Assembly: GCA_002715505.1 (NCBI GenBank)
Contig: PAZF01000017.1
Coordinates: 1-64,000, forward strand
Reading direction: 5' to 3'
Source of the DNA: Candidatus Pelagibacterales bacterium
GTDB lineage: Bacteria; Pseudomonadota; Alphaproteobacteria; TMED109
DNA length: 64,000 nt
Below the pieces are notes generated by a model. It searched no databases, was not told where the DNA came from, and saw nothing but the letters and a program-made list of their open reading frames with translations. The position numbers and the translations under genes are program-made. Position 1 is the first letter of the stretch. Every line of letters starts with the position of its first letter. Below, one piece after another: positions 42,982-53,062 of this stretch.

Positions 42982-43548
42982 ATGAAAATAAATGGTAACA
43001 GCTTAAAACCCGGAATGATAATAAGCCACAAAGGCTCAAACTGGAAAGTAGTGTCTGCACAATCTGTTAAACCTGGAAAAGGGGGTGCATTTGCGCAAGT
43101 TGAGCTCAAAAATTTAAAAGATAATTCTAAACTAAATGAAAGATTTAGAGCTAGCGAAGATGTTGATAGGTTATATGTAGAAAGTAAAGAATTTCAATTT
43201 TCTTATAAAGATGATAAAGATTTTTATTTTATGGATACAGCTAATTATGAGCAAATAAATCTTAATATAGATATAGTAGGAGAGTTAGAGAGCTTTTTAC
43301 AAGATAATATGTTAGTTTCAATAGAATTTGTAGATGATAAACCAGTATCCTTAAAATTACCGGAACATATTAAAGAGAAAGTAGTTGAAACTGAAGCTGT
43401 GATTAAAGGCCAAACAGTTTCATCTTCATTTAAGCCTGCAATTTTATCTAATGGTTTTAAAGTTATGGTGCCCGGTCATATAGAAAATAACACTTTTATA
43501 ATTATTTCAACAACTACATTCACTTACGTAGAAAAAGCTAAAAGCTAG
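42982..43548 (+). CDS. efp: elongation factor P
   Basis: MKINGNSLKPGMII; KPGKGGAFAQVELKNL; C-terminal OB domains. Confidence 0.97.
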   Translation: MKINGNSLKPGMIISHKGSNWKVVSAQSVKPGKGGAFAQVELKNLKDNSKLNERFRASEDVDRLYVESKEFQFSYKDDKDFYFMDTANYEQINLNIDIVGELESFLQDNMLVSIEFVDDKPVSLKLPEHIKEKVVETEAVIKGQTVSSSFKPAILSNGFKVMVPGHIENNTFIIISTTTFTYVEKAKS

Positions 43549-43549
43549 G

Positions 43550-44302
43550 ATGTTATCATCTTCCAACATCCAAGTTATGAGTAACGCAATATTAAAAGCT
43601 TCAAAGAATTTGAGAAGAGATTTTGGTGAGTTAGAAAAGCTTCAAAATTCTAGAACCGATGTAAAAAAGTTTGTAGAAAATTCATTTTTTAATACAAAAA
43701 ATGCTATTTTCGACGAATTAAAGAACGCTAGACCAGATTGGACTTTTTATTTTCAGAGATATGACGATGCTTTAGAAAAAAAACAAGATGATAAATTTTG
43801 TTTAATAAAACCTATTTCTGGTATTGCTAACTTTTCAAAAGGAATAAGTTACTTTGCTTCTTCAGCAATATATTATAATAATTTTATACCAGAAGCTGTG
43901 GTAATTTATGATCCAATTAAAGATGAATTATTTTATTCAGAAAAAGGAAGAGGAGCCTTTGTAAATAATTCAAGAATAAGATTTTCCTCAACAAAGAATT
44001 TAGCAGAAGCCATATTTGTATTTGATAAAAGGGATCTATTTCTAAAGGTTATAGATAAAAATTTTTTCAATAAAATAAAATCAGAAATAAGAATATTTGG
44101 TTGTAGTTGTCTAGATATAGCAAATTTAGCATCAGGAAGAATAGATTGTTATATTAGTGAAAATAAGTTGGATCAAATTTTAGAACCAGGGTTTTTATTA
44201 ATACAAGAAGCAGGAGGTATTATTTATCAAAATAAAGCTATAAAAGATATTACTTTTTATTCAAATAATCATATTAGTGATATATTGGAAAATAAATTAT
44301 GA
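43550..44302 (+). CDS. suhB: inositol monophosphatase family protein
   Basis: Position after efp; PISGIANFSKGISYFASSAIYY corresponds to the D-x-DGT-x-NF region but is degenerate; CLDIANLASGRIDCYI, EAGGII. Confidence 0.85.
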   Translation: MLSSSNIQVMSNAILKASKNLRRDFGELEKLQNSRTDVKKFVENSFFNTKNAIFDELKNARPDWTFYFQRYDDALEKKQDDKFCLIKPISGIANFSKGISYFASSAIYYNNFIPEAVVIYDPIKDELFYSEKGRGAFVNNSRIRFSSTKNLAEAIFVFDKRDLFLKVIDKNFFNKIKSEIRIFGCSCLDIANLASGRIDCYISENKLDQILEPGFLLIQEAGGIIYQNKAIKDITFYSNNHISDILENKL

Positions 44303-44853
44303 GTTTAAGTAAAAAATATTTATTAATTCTAATATCTTTTTTAATGGGAGTTTGCACCACCAGCCTTTGTCAAGAATCTTATTTGATAGAAAAAAAAATT
44401 ATTAAAGAAAATAAAGATATAAAAGAAAAAAATAATAAAAGTTATAAAAAACCTGTTAAAAAAAAAGAAAGCCAAACAAAAGCTATAAGTAACAACAAAA
44501 AGAGCAAAAAACTAGAATCCTTTAAAGATAATGTTATATTAAGAGAACAAAATGAGCTCCGTATTATTTATAAACCCAATCAATCTAATTTAAATCAAAA
44601 AGAAGTATTAAAAATAATAGAATTAACAAACAAACTTAATAAGGAAAGTTTGGTAACTTTAAAATCCTATGCTTCTAAAGCAAAAGTACAAGGAAGCAGT
44701 GAAGCAAGAAGATTATCTTTGAGCAGAGCCTTAGAAGTAAGAAGTCTTTTTATTGAAAACGGATTTACAGCTACTAATATAATAGTTAAGGCGCTAGGCA
44801 CAGATAAAAATAAAGAAGATTTTACTGATATACTAATAATTCTCATAAATTAG
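44299..44853 (+). CDS. OmpA-C-like periplasmic protein
   Basis: Signal/TM N-terminus, Lys-rich linker, LKSYASKAKVQGSSEARRLSLSRALEVRSLFIENG OmpA-like signature. Confidence 0.75.
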   Translation: MSLSKKYLLILISFLMGVCTTSLCQESYLIEKKIIKENKDIKEKNNKSYKKPVKKKESQTKAISNNKKSKKLESFKDNVILREQNELRIIYKPNQSNLNQKEVLKIIELTNKLNKESLVTLKSYASKAKVQGSSEARRLSLSRALEVRSLFIENGFTATNIIVKALGTDKNKEDFTDILIILIN

Positions 44854-44907
44854 CATTACGTATATAAAAAACTATTTATAAACTCAAACTTATAGTATTA
44901 TGCTATA

Positions 44908-45954
44908 ATGCTTTATAATAAGTATATTATTAGGATATTAATATTTATATTTTTTCTTATATTAATTACTATTATAAATTTTTCTTATTTAAAGACAGTT
45001 TTTTTCTTTAATAAAGAACTAAATTCAGGGATACTAATTATATTTTTCCTCGGGATTGGTCTGACTTTAAAGCATATTATTTACATAAGAAAAGAACATA
45101 AATGGCTTGCTAGCTTTTTTTCTCAAAATGTAACTTCTTCTAACTATACTCCTATTTTATTAAAAGATGTTAAGGATGAAATAAAAATTGAAAATGACTT
45201 TAGTATAGAGGATAAAAAGGCAAAAATACTTTTTGAGAAAATAGTTTCTAAAATGGACTTTGATAAGGAAGTAAATAGATATCTTATAGTAGTTTTAGTG
45301 TTTTTAGGCTTATTGGGAACTTTTTGGGGCCTTTTGCTAACGATAGACTCCGTAGGGAAAACTATAGGTGAGCTAAGTATAGAAGAGGACAATATTCTTT
45401 TAACTTTTTTAAGTTTAAAAGAGTCTTTAAAAGCCCCACTCGCAGGCATGGGAACAGCCTTCGCAACATCGCTTTTTGGTTTGGCAGCATCATTGAGTTT
45501 AGGATTTATCGACTTACAATATACTAAAGTACAAAACGACTTTCTTATTTATATAGAAGAAGTATTTTTCAATCTAAAAAAGAAAAGTAATTTTAATATA
45601 GGAAATAAATCAGAGGCGGGCGAAGAATATTTATTAGCGCTCTTATCACAAACAGCGGAAGGGGTCACTAATTTACAAAAACATCTAGAGAAAAGTGAAC
45701 ATTCTAGAAGAGAGCTAGAAGACTTAATTTCGAATGCTGTTAATACAATTACAAAAATAAATGATGAAATAAATATTAGAAATAATCAATTTCAAAAAGG
45801 AGAAATGGTAAGTCTCGATCATCTAAGAAATATAGATAATAATATTGAAGTATTTAAAAACCAGATTAAAGGTGAGAATATAGCCCAATTAGAAGAATTA
45901 TCTTCACAAATAACATTGCTGGCAAAAACAATATCATTAATAAAAAATAAATGA
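44908..45954 (+). CDS. MotA/TolQ/ExbB proton channel family protein
   Basis: FLGLLGTFWGLLLTIDSV and LAGMGTAFATSLFGLAASLSLGF channel helices. Confidence 0.88.
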   Translation: MLYNKYIIRILIFIFFLILITIINFSYLKTVFFFNKELNSGILIIFFLGIGLTLKHIIYIRKEHKWLASFFSQNVTSSNYTPILLKDVKDEIKIENDFSIEDKKAKILFEKIVSKMDFDKEVNRYLIVVLVFLGLLGTFWGLLLTIDSVGKTIGELSIEEDNILLTFLSLKESLKAPLAGMGTAFATSLFGLAASLSLGFIDLQYTKVQNDFLIYIEEVFFNLKKKSNFNIGNKSEAGEEYLLALLSQTAEGVTNLQKHLEKSEHSRRELEDLISNAVNTITKINDEINIRNNQFQKGEMVSLDHLRNIDNNIEVFKNQIKGENIAQLEELSSQITLLAKTISLIKNK

Positions 45955-47009
45955 GAAGAAAACAAATATCTCAAGTAAATATATGGCCAGGATTTGTTGA
46001 TGCAATAACCACTTTATTATTAGTTTTTGTATTTTTATTAGCTATTTTTATGATATCTCAAACATTTTTAACACAGTCTATTTCAGGCAAAAATGCAGCT
46101 CTGCAAAGTTTAAGAGATCAGTTACAAAAACTAGATAGTGATTTGGAAGAAAATATGGGAAAAAATAAAAAACTATCAGAACTAATTGCAACATTAAATC
46201 AACAAATTGAGATTTTAAACTTAGAAAAGAATAATCTTGAGTCTAATTTATCAGAAAAAGAGAACTTAAATAAAAAATATCAATTAAATACTAAGGAGTT
46301 GGAAAAAAAGATCGCTAATTTATTTGATGAGTTAGGGATAGAAAAATTAAATCTTAAGACTGAAAAACAAGAATCAAAAAAACTAAATTATAAAATTGCA
46401 GATCTTAATGAAACAATAGAAAAACTAAATATTAAGTTATCCGAAGTTCAACAAGCGTTGTCAATTTCAGTTGATGATATAAACATTAAAGAAGTTGAGA
46501 TAGATAATTTAAAATTGAAGCTTGATGTTGCTCTCAAAGAGAAAATTGGAGAATTATCTGAATATAGATCAGAATTTTTTGGAAAATTAAAAGAAATTTT
46601 AAAAAATCAAAAAGAAATAAATATAGTGGGAGATAGATTTGTATTACAGTCAGAAATTCTGTTTAAATCTGGATCAGCCACAATAGGAACAAAAGGAAAA
46701 GCCAAATTAGCTGAAGTAACCACTTTATTAAAGTCAATTACAAAAAAAATTCCAAATAAAATAGATTGGATAATTCAAGTAGAAGGACATACTGATAACA
46801 TCCCTATATCTAATGATGAGTTCCCTTCGAATTGGGAACTTTCTGTAGCTAGAGCTATTGCGGTATCTAAAATAATGATAGATAATGGTGTCGAGCCTAA
46901 AAGAATTAATGTAGCAGGTTATGGAGAGTTTAGGCCATTAGTAGAAAATAGCAGCCTAGAAAATAGGAATAAAAATAGAAGAATTGAATTAAAGCTGACT
47001 CAACCATAA
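45951..47009 (+). CDS. MotB/OmpA-like peptidoglycan-binding protein with long coiled coil
   Basis: N-terminal TM with acidic residue (GFVDAITTLLLVFVFLLAIF), ~150 aa coiled coil, OmpA domain VEGHTDNIPI...NWELSVARAIAV...NRRIEL. Confidence 0.9.
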   Translation: MRRKQISQVNIWPGFVDAITTLLLVFVFLLAIFMISQTFLTQSISGKNAALQSLRDQLQKLDSDLEENMGKNKKLSELIATLNQQIEILNLEKNNLESNLSEKENLNKKYQLNTKELEKKIANLFDELGIEKLNLKTEKQESKKLNYKIADLNETIEKLNIKLSEVQQALSISVDDINIKEVEIDNLKLKLDVALKEKIGELSEYRSEFFGKLKEILKNQKEINIVGDRFVLQSEILFKSGSATIGTKGKAKLAEVTTLLKSITKKIPNKIDWIIQVEGHTDNIPISNDEFPSNWELSVARAIAVSKIMIDNGVEPKRINVAGYGEFRPLVENSSLENRNKNRRIELKLTQP

Positions 47010-47024
47010 TGAAAGCCTTACAAA

Positions 47025-47246
47025 ATGAATAAAAATAAAATAAAAATAAGCTTTGAAGAAGCTTTAAAAGATTTAGAGGAAATAGTAGAGGATCTAAATA
47101 GTGATGATTTAGATCTAGAGAAAGCTATTACTGCTTATGAAAAAGGTATGGAACTTAAAAAAATATGTGAAACAAGGCTCAAGGAAGCAAAACTTAGAAT
47201 AGAGACTATTAAAGATGAAAAAATAGAAATAAATAAAGATGACTAA
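47025..47246 (+). CDS. xseB: exodeoxyribonuclease VII small subunit
   Basis: SFEEALKDLEEIVEDLNSDDLDLEKAITAYEKGMEL. Confidence 0.95.
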   Translation: MNKNKIKISFEEALKDLEEIVEDLNSDDLDLEKAITAYEKGMELKKICETRLKEAKLRIETIKDEKIEINKDD

Positions 47247-47263
47247 GGGTAATGTATTTCTAA

Positions 47264-48169
47264 ATGAAAGAAAAAAAAAAAATTGATTTAAATTTAAAGA
47301 TAAATAAGCAAAAAAGGCTTATAGAAAAAGAATTAAAAAAAACGCTTGTAAATATTTCTGCTCCAAAAGACTTAAAAAGTGTCATGTCATACGCAGTTTT
47401 AAATGGAGGAAAAAGAATTAGACCTTTTATTGTTTCAGAAGTTTCTAAATTATACAAAGTTAATTACTCTACATACAAGTATCCTTCCATGGCTATTGAA
47501 ATGGCACATTGTTTTTCTTTAATTTATGATGACCTTCCTTGTATGGATGATGATGATCTAAGAAGAGGAAAACCATCGGTCCATATAAAATTTAATGAAG
47601 CTAATGCTCTATTAGGTGGTGCATCGCTCTTAATCTTTGCTTATAATACACTTTCAAGTAAAAAATTCATAATAGATAAAAAAAAAAAACTATTACTTTT
47701 GGAAAGTTTTTCTAACTCTATAGGACATGAGGGTATGTTAGCTGGACAGTTCCTTGATTTGGAAGCTGAAAATCCAAAGTTTAAGATTAATTTAAAAAAA
47801 CTTAGTGAAATTCAAGAGAAGAAAACTGCTTTATTAATTGCATTTTGTTGTTATGTGGGAGGAATTTTAGGAAATGCTACAAAAAAAGAATTGGCAATAT
47901 TATTTGACTTTGGTCTTATTTTAGGAAAGATATTTCAGATTACTGATGATCTTTTGGATAAAGAAGGTAATCAAAAACTCACAGGAAAAAAAATTAATAA
48001 AGATGAAACTCTTAACAAGGCTACTATTATTAGGGTAAAAGGAATTAACTTTGCTAAAAAAGAGTTAAAGAAAAATTCTTCTGATGCAAAAAATAAATTA
48101 TCTTATCTCAATAAAAATACTGAGGTTTTGAGTCAATTAATAGATTATATATGCTCTAGAACAAGCTAA
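47264..48169 (+). CDS. ispA: polyprenyl (farnesyl) diphosphate synthase
   Basis: GGKRIRPF, SLIYDDLPCMDDDDLRRGKPSVH, QITDDLLD. Confidence 0.96.
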   Translation: MKEKKKIDLNLKINKQKRLIEKELKKTLVNISAPKDLKSVMSYAVLNGGKRIRPFIVSEVSKLYKVNYSTYKYPSMAIEMAHCFSLIYDDLPCMDDDDLRRGKPSVHIKFNEANALLGGASLLIFAYNTLSSKKFIIDKKKKLLLLESFSNSIGHEGMLAGQFLDLEAENPKFKINLKKLSEIQEKKTALLIAFCCYVGGILGNATKKELAILFDFGLILGKIFQITDDLLDKEGNQKLTGKKINKDETLNKATIIRVKGINFAKKELKKNSSDAKNKLSYLNKNTEVLSQLIDYICSRTS

Positions 48170-48903
48170 TGAAAGAAAAGTTTCGTCTAGATAACCTGTT
48201 GGTATTAAACAAACATGCAGAAAACGTAAATAAGGCAAAGGCTTTAGTAATGTCAGGAAAGGTCTTAGTTAATGATATGAAAATAGATAAGCCAGGAACA
48301 AAATTTACTAATGATGTAATTATCAGAATTATTAAAAAGTCTCACAATTGGGTGTCTAGAGGAGGAATTAAACTTGAACATGCTATCAATAAACTTAATA
48401 TAAAAATTGAAAATAGAATATGTGCGGATTTAGGGTCTTCCACAGGAGGGTTTACAGAGGTTTTATTAAGCAAAAAAGCAAGACAAGTATATAGCGTTGA
48501 TGTAGGTAAAGGATTATTAGATTGGAGAGTTTTGACCAATAAAAAAGTAACCCTAATAGAAAATACGAATGTTAGAAAATTAGCTCTAGAAGATATATCT
48601 TCAGAAATAAGTTTTATCACTTGTGATTTATCATTTATAAGTTTAACTAAAGGATTGGAAAAAATCATAGTCACCAAGAATAAAAACATATCAATATTAG
48701 CATTAATTAAACCTCAATTTGAATTGTCTAAAGATATGATTGGTAAAAAGGGTGTAGTAACAAATAAAGACTATAGAAAAACTGCTATAACTAAAATTAT
48801 ATCTTGGTTTGAGATTAATGGATGGATTAAAAAAGATATTATTGCAAGCCCTATAACAGGAATGGCTGGAAATAAAGAATATTTTATTTATTGTGTAAAA
48901 TAA
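48169..48903 (+). CDS. tlyA: TlyA family rRNA methyltransferase
   Basis: S4-like N-terminus; KSHNWVSRGGIKLEHAI; CADLGSSTGGFTEVLL; ITCDLSFISL. Confidence 0.95.
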   Translation: MKEKFRLDNLLVLNKHAENVNKAKALVMSGKVLVNDMKIDKPGTKFTNDVIIRIIKKSHNWVSRGGIKLEHAINKLNIKIENRICADLGSSTGGFTEVLLSKKARQVYSVDVGKGLLDWRVLTNKKVTLIENTNVRKLALEDISSEISFITCDLSFISLTKGLEKIIVTKNKNISILALIKPQFELSKDMIGKKGVVTNKDYRKTAITKIISWFEINGWIKKDIIASPITGMAGNKEYFIYCVK

Positions 48904-49481
48904 TACTCTTTATTTGGTTGCATATTAGTTCCTGAAGCAATTCTATTAGTCATATTGAAAAATGCACAAACTTCTATAATTTCTAATATGTGGTGCTCAG
49001 TAAAATTAACTTTCCTAAGTTTATTTCTATCAGATTCATCTATCAAATGACTAGTTAATGTAAGCTTCTCAGCAAAATTTAACATCTCTTTATGCTTTTT
49101 ACTTAATTCAGCAATCTTATAATTTATAAGTATTTTTTTCGAAAGTATTTTATCATTCATTAGTTTTCCTAGATTGTATGAATGGGAAACACAACAATAC
49201 AAACATCTATTCAGAGAGGATACTACTACAGCAATCATTTCCTTTTCCACTTTTTTTAGAAAGTTTTCTTCCTGCATTAATCTATTATAAAAAATATTAA
49301 ATGCATCAAATTTCCTTTTATCAATAGTATTTGTTTTTAAAATATTTGGAACTAACCCAAGTTTTTCTTCACATATTATAAGATATTCTTTTATATCTTT
49401 ATTTACACCATTAATATTTATAGGGATCTTTAAAGACCATAATTTTTCAGTATTTTTTTTTATATTAATTTTTTTTTTCAT
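48888..49481 (-). CDS. peroxidase-related / AhpD-like protein
   Basis: [16 protein letters not shown] CxxC-H motif with AhpD-like helical pattern. Confidence 0.82.
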   Translation of the reverse strand: MKKKINIKKNTEKLWSLKIPININGVNKDIKEYLIICEEKLGLVPNILKTNTIDKRKFDAFNIFYNRLMQEENFLKKVEKEMIAVVVSSLNRCLYCCVSHSYNLGKLMNDKILSKKILINYKIAELSKKHKEMLNFAEKLTLTSHLIDESDRNKLRKVNFTEHHILEIIEVCAFFNMTNRIASGTNMQPNKEYYFTQ

Positions 49482-50553
49482 TTCTATTTAAGGCATAATT
49501 TCTTAATAAGTGGTCCGCAAGAACTAATGCTACCATTGCTTCTGCAACCGGAACGCACCTAATACCTACACATGGGTCATGTCTTCCTTTAGTTCTAATT
49601 TTAGTGTTATTTAAATCTGTTGTTATAGTTTTTTGGAATTTAAGAATTGATGAGGTAGGCTTGACAGCTAGTCTACAAACTAAGTCTTGACCAGAAGATA
49701 TACCTCCTAAAACTCCTCCTGAATTATTTGATAGAAATTTAACTTTTCCTTTTTTATCTACAATAATTTCATCGGAGTTTTGTTCCCCGGTCATTGAAAC
49801 TACACTAAATCCTGCTCCTATTTCTACTCCTTTTACAGCATTAATGCCCATGAGGGCTGATGCTAAGTCTGCATCTAACTTTCCATATATAGGCTCTCCT
49901 AAGCCTGTTGGCATACCATTTACATTAACTTCAATAAGAGCTCCACAGGAACTACCCGATTTTCTAATTTTAGTTAAATAATTTTTCCAATCCTCTATTA
50001 CTGAAGGATCAGGGCAGAAAAAATCATTGCTGGCAATAAAATCACTATTCCATTTTTTTCTATTTATTTTTTTTTTTCCTATTTGAATAACTGCTCCTTT
50101 GATACTTATTTTTGAACCTAGAATTAATCTTGCTATAGCCCCAGCTGCTACTCGCATAGCAGTTTCTCTTGCACTTGATCTTCCACCTCCTCTGTAATCT
50201 CTTACGCCATATTTTTTAAAATATGTATAGTCAGCATGAGCAGGTCTAAACTTATTTTTAATATCGTCATAGTCCTTTGATTTTTTATCCATATTTTTAA
50301 TAACTAGGCCTATAGGAGTTCCTGTTGATCTTCCTTCAAATAGTCCTGAAACAATTTTAATTTTATCTTTTTCTTTTCTTTGTGTTACAAACTTTGAGTT
50401 GCCTGGTTTTCTCTGATTTAAATATTTTTGAATAAAGGCTTCCTTTATTTCAATATTTGGAGGCACTCCATCCAACACTGCTCCTATTTGCTCTCCATGA
50501 CTTTCCCCCCATGTTGTTAAACTCAATATTTTTCCAAAGGTGTTACTAGACAT
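49465..50553 (-). CDS. aroC: chorismate synthase
   Basis: [59 protein letters not shown]. Confidence 0.98.
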   Translation of the reverse strand: MSSNTFGKILSLTTWGESHGEQIGAVLDGVPPNIEIKEAFIQKYLNQRKPGNSKFVTQRKEKDKIKIVSGLFEGRSTGTPIGLVIKNMDKKSKDYDDIKNKFRPAHADYTYFKKYGVRDYRGGGRSSARETAMRVAAGAIARLILGSKISIKGAVIQIGKKKINRKKWNSDFIASNDFFCPDPSVIEDWKNYLTKIRKSGSSCGALIEVNVNGMPTGLGEPIYGKLDADLASALMGINAVKGVEIGAGFSVVSMTGEQNSDEIIVDKKGKVKFLSNNSGGVLGGISSGQDLVCRLAVKPTSSILKFQKTITTDLNNTKIRTKGRHDPCVGIRCVPVAEAMVALVLADHLLRNYALNRNEKKN

Positions 50554-51360
50554 TTATACTTTACTTATATCTGGAGCGTTTACATTCTTCATACCAATTA
50601 CATTATATCCTGCATCTACATGTAAAATTTCTCCCGTAGTTCCGCTGCTTAGATCGGATAATAAATACACTCCTGCTCCGCCTACATCATCTAATGTAAT
50701 GTTTCTCTCTAATGGGGAGTTGTATTGATTCCATTTTAAAATATATCTGAAATCAGAAATTCCTGATGCTGCTAAAGTTCTGACCGGTCCTGCCGATATT
50801 GCATTAACTCTCATGTTCTTTTTTCCTAAATCAACTGCTAAATACTTAACACTGGTTTCTAATGCAGCCTTTGCTATTCCCATAACATTATAATGAGGTA
50901 TAACTTTTTCTGCTCCAAAGTAAGATAGTGTTAATAAGCTTGCATTTTCATTTAAATAAGGAAGAGCGTTCTTAATTAGCGAAGTAAAAGAATAGCAAGA
51001 AATTTCCATAGTTTTTAGAAAATTTTCTTTAGATGTTTGAACATAGTCACCATTTAATTCGTCCTTGTCTGAGAATGCAACTGCATGAACTATAAAGTCA
51101 AGCTTTCCAAAATTATCTGATAGTGTTTTAAAAAACAACGGAGATCCTTTATAATCTTGTACATCAAATTGATAAGTAAAATTAGAGTTTACTTTTTTAG
51201 CAAGTGGAATAATTCTTTTTTTTAAAGCATCACTTTGATATGTAAAAGCTAGTGATCCTCCACTGTTAAATGCACTATTTGCGATACCCCAAGCTAAAGA
51301 TCTTTCATTGGCAACTCCTACTATTAAGCCTCTTTTGTTATTTAGTAAATTGCTTTTCAT
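50554..51360 (-). CDS. fabI: enoyl-ACP reductase (FabI)
   Basis: GLIVGVANERSLAWGIA; YFGAEKVIPHYNVMGIAKAALE; VNAISAGPVRTLAA. Confidence 0.96.
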   Translation of the reverse strand: MKSNLLNNKRGLIVGVANERSLAWGIANSAFNSGGSLAFTYQSDALKKRIIPLAKKVNSNFTYQFDVQDYKGSPLFFKTLSDNFGKLDFIVHAVAFSDKDELNGDYVQTSKENFLKTMEISCYSFTSLIKNALPYLNENASLLTLSYFGAEKVIPHYNVMGIAKAALETSVKYLAVDLGKKNMRVNAISAGPVRTLAASGISDFRYILKWNQYNSPLERNITLDDVGGAGVYLLSDLSSGTTGEILHVDAGYNVIGMKNVNAPDISKV

Positions 51361-51452
51361 TTAGTTTAATTTTTAATTTAATTTTGAATATACATAATTT
51401 TTATCATTTTTTACAATACAAATATAGTTATTATTTTTATAATATTAAAATT

Positions 51453-52154
51453 ATGAAAGCTTTATTTTTTGATATTTTTGGAACATTAGTAGACTGGAGA
51501 ACAAGTTTAATTAGTGAAATTAAAAAAAATAAAATTATTAAAGAGAATGATTTGTATATAGAAAAATTTGTAATTAATTGGAGATTAGAATACCAGCCTA
51601 TTTTAAATGAAGTAAATAAAAAAAAAATTCCTTGGATGCTATTAGATGAATTGCATTTTATCTCCTTGAACCATGTGTTAAAAAAAATGAAAATTAATCA
51701 TTTAAGTGAAAATCAAAAAAGAGAACTAATATATTGTTGGCATAAACTTAGACCTTGGAGTGATAGTGTGAATGGATTGATTTCACTAAATGAAAAATTT
51801 ATTACTAGCAGTTTATCAAATGGAAGTATTGCCTTACAAAAAAATTTAGTGAAACACGCAAATTTAAAATTTAACTTTTTGATTTCTGCAGAGAATTTTA
51901 AAAAATATAAGCCTGATTTATCTGTTTACCTTAGGGCAGCAACTACTTTGGGATTTAAACCTCAAGAGTGTGGATTGGTAGCTTCTCATAAAAACGATTT
52001 ATTAGCAGCCTCTAAAGTAGGATTTAATACGATTTTTATTAAAAGAGAAAAAGAATATGGTAATTTTTTCTATAAATTTCCCAAAACTTCTTATGAGCCA
52101 AATATCTCTATAAGTTCATTAGATAATTTAATAGATATAATATTTAAAAAATAA
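51453..52154 (+). CDS. haloacid dehalogenase type II (HAD superfamily)
   Basis: MKALFFDIFGTLVDWR; FITSSLSNGS; KKYKPDLSVYLRAA; start placed at ATG 51453. Confidence 0.9.
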   Translation: MKALFFDIFGTLVDWRTSLISEIKKNKIIKENDLYIEKFVINWRLEYQPILNEVNKKKIPWMLLDELHFISLNHVLKKMKINHLSENQKRELIYCWHKLRPWSDSVNGLISLNEKFITSSLSNGSIALQKNLVKHANLKFNFLISAENFKKYKPDLSVYLRAATTLGFKPQECGLVASHKNDLLAASKVGFNTIFIKREKEYGNFFYKFPKTSYEPNISISSLDNLIDIIFKK

Positions 52155-52186
52155 TTAAATAATTTTTATATAATTTAGCTTTTTAA

Positions 52187-52648
52187 TTAAGAGTATAACA
52201 AGCTTAATGTCTCAGCAACTAAAGCAAGCTTATTACTACCTTGTATTTCAATAGTTACTTTACTGTTTAGCATTATTCCTCCTTTATAGTCTTTTACATT
52301 CTGCACTAAAATATTTGCTCTAATATTACTATTACAAATTACAGGAGAAATAAATCTTATTTTTTCTGTTCCATAATTTAAAATTAATTTAAGATTTTTA
52401 CATTCCCAAATTTCATTAACAAACTTTGGAATTAATGATAAAGAATAGTAACCATGTGCAATAGTTTTTTTAAAAGGACTTTCTTTTCTTGTTCTTTTTT
52501 CGTCAACGTGGATCCATTGGAAATCATCAGTTGCTGAAGCAAATTGATTTATTTCTTTTTGTGTTACTAATTTCCATTTACTAACACCTAAAGATGTTCC
52601 TATTAGTTTTTTGAAATCTTCAGGGCTATCTATTATTTTTTTCGACAC
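52187..52648 (-). CDS. MaoC family dehydratase
   Basis: FASATDDFQWIHVDEKRTRKESPFKKTIAHGYYSLSL. Confidence 0.93.
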   Translation of the reverse strand: MSKKIIDSPEDFKKLIGTSLGVSKWKLVTQKEINQFASATDDFQWIHVDEKRTRKESPFKKTIAHGYYSLSLIPKFVNEIWECKNLKLILNYGTEKIRFISPVICNSNIRANILVQNVKDYKGGIMLNSKVTIEIQGSNKLALVAETLSLLYS

Positions 52649-52692
52649 AAAATAAGATTAACATTTAAAAAAAAAAATGCTATTTAATTACT

Positions 52693-53055
52693 ATGATCGA
52701 TAAAAATAGTTTAGCTTACAGAGTAACTAGAAACGGAGAAACAGAACCTCCATTTTCTGGAGAATATAATAACAATAAAAAAAAAGGAACTTACTTTTGT
52801 ATTAATTGTAATAGTCCTTTATTTTCATCCAAACAAAAATTTGACTCAAGGTCAGGGTGGCCTTCATTTTTTGATGCTATAGATAAAAAATTGGTCAAAG
52901 AAATAGAGGATAATAGTTATGGAATGAAAAGAATTGAAGTAAAATGTGCTAAATGTGACTCACATTTAGGACATGTTTTTCCTGACGGACCAAAACCCAC
53001 GGGGTTGAGATATTGTATCAACTCTGTATCCTTAAAGTTTAAAGAGAATACTTAA
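52693..53055 (+). CDS. msrB: peptide-methionine (R)-S-oxide reductase
   Basis: [52 protein letters not shown]; CxxC pairs. Confidence 0.96.
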   Translation: MIDKNSLAYRVTRNGETEPPFSGEYNNNKKKGTYFCINCNSPLFSSKQKFDSRSGWPSFFDAIDKKLVKEIEDNSYGMKRIEVKCAKCDSHLGHVFPDGPKPTGLRYCINSVSLKFKENT

Positions 53056-53062
53056 TTTATCT

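Noticed and set aside
44908-47009. Zorya-type (ZorAB) defence system
   Set aside because: No ZorC/D/E-like genes adjoin; the neighbours are housekeeping (efp, suhB, xseB), so a core envelope role is more likely.
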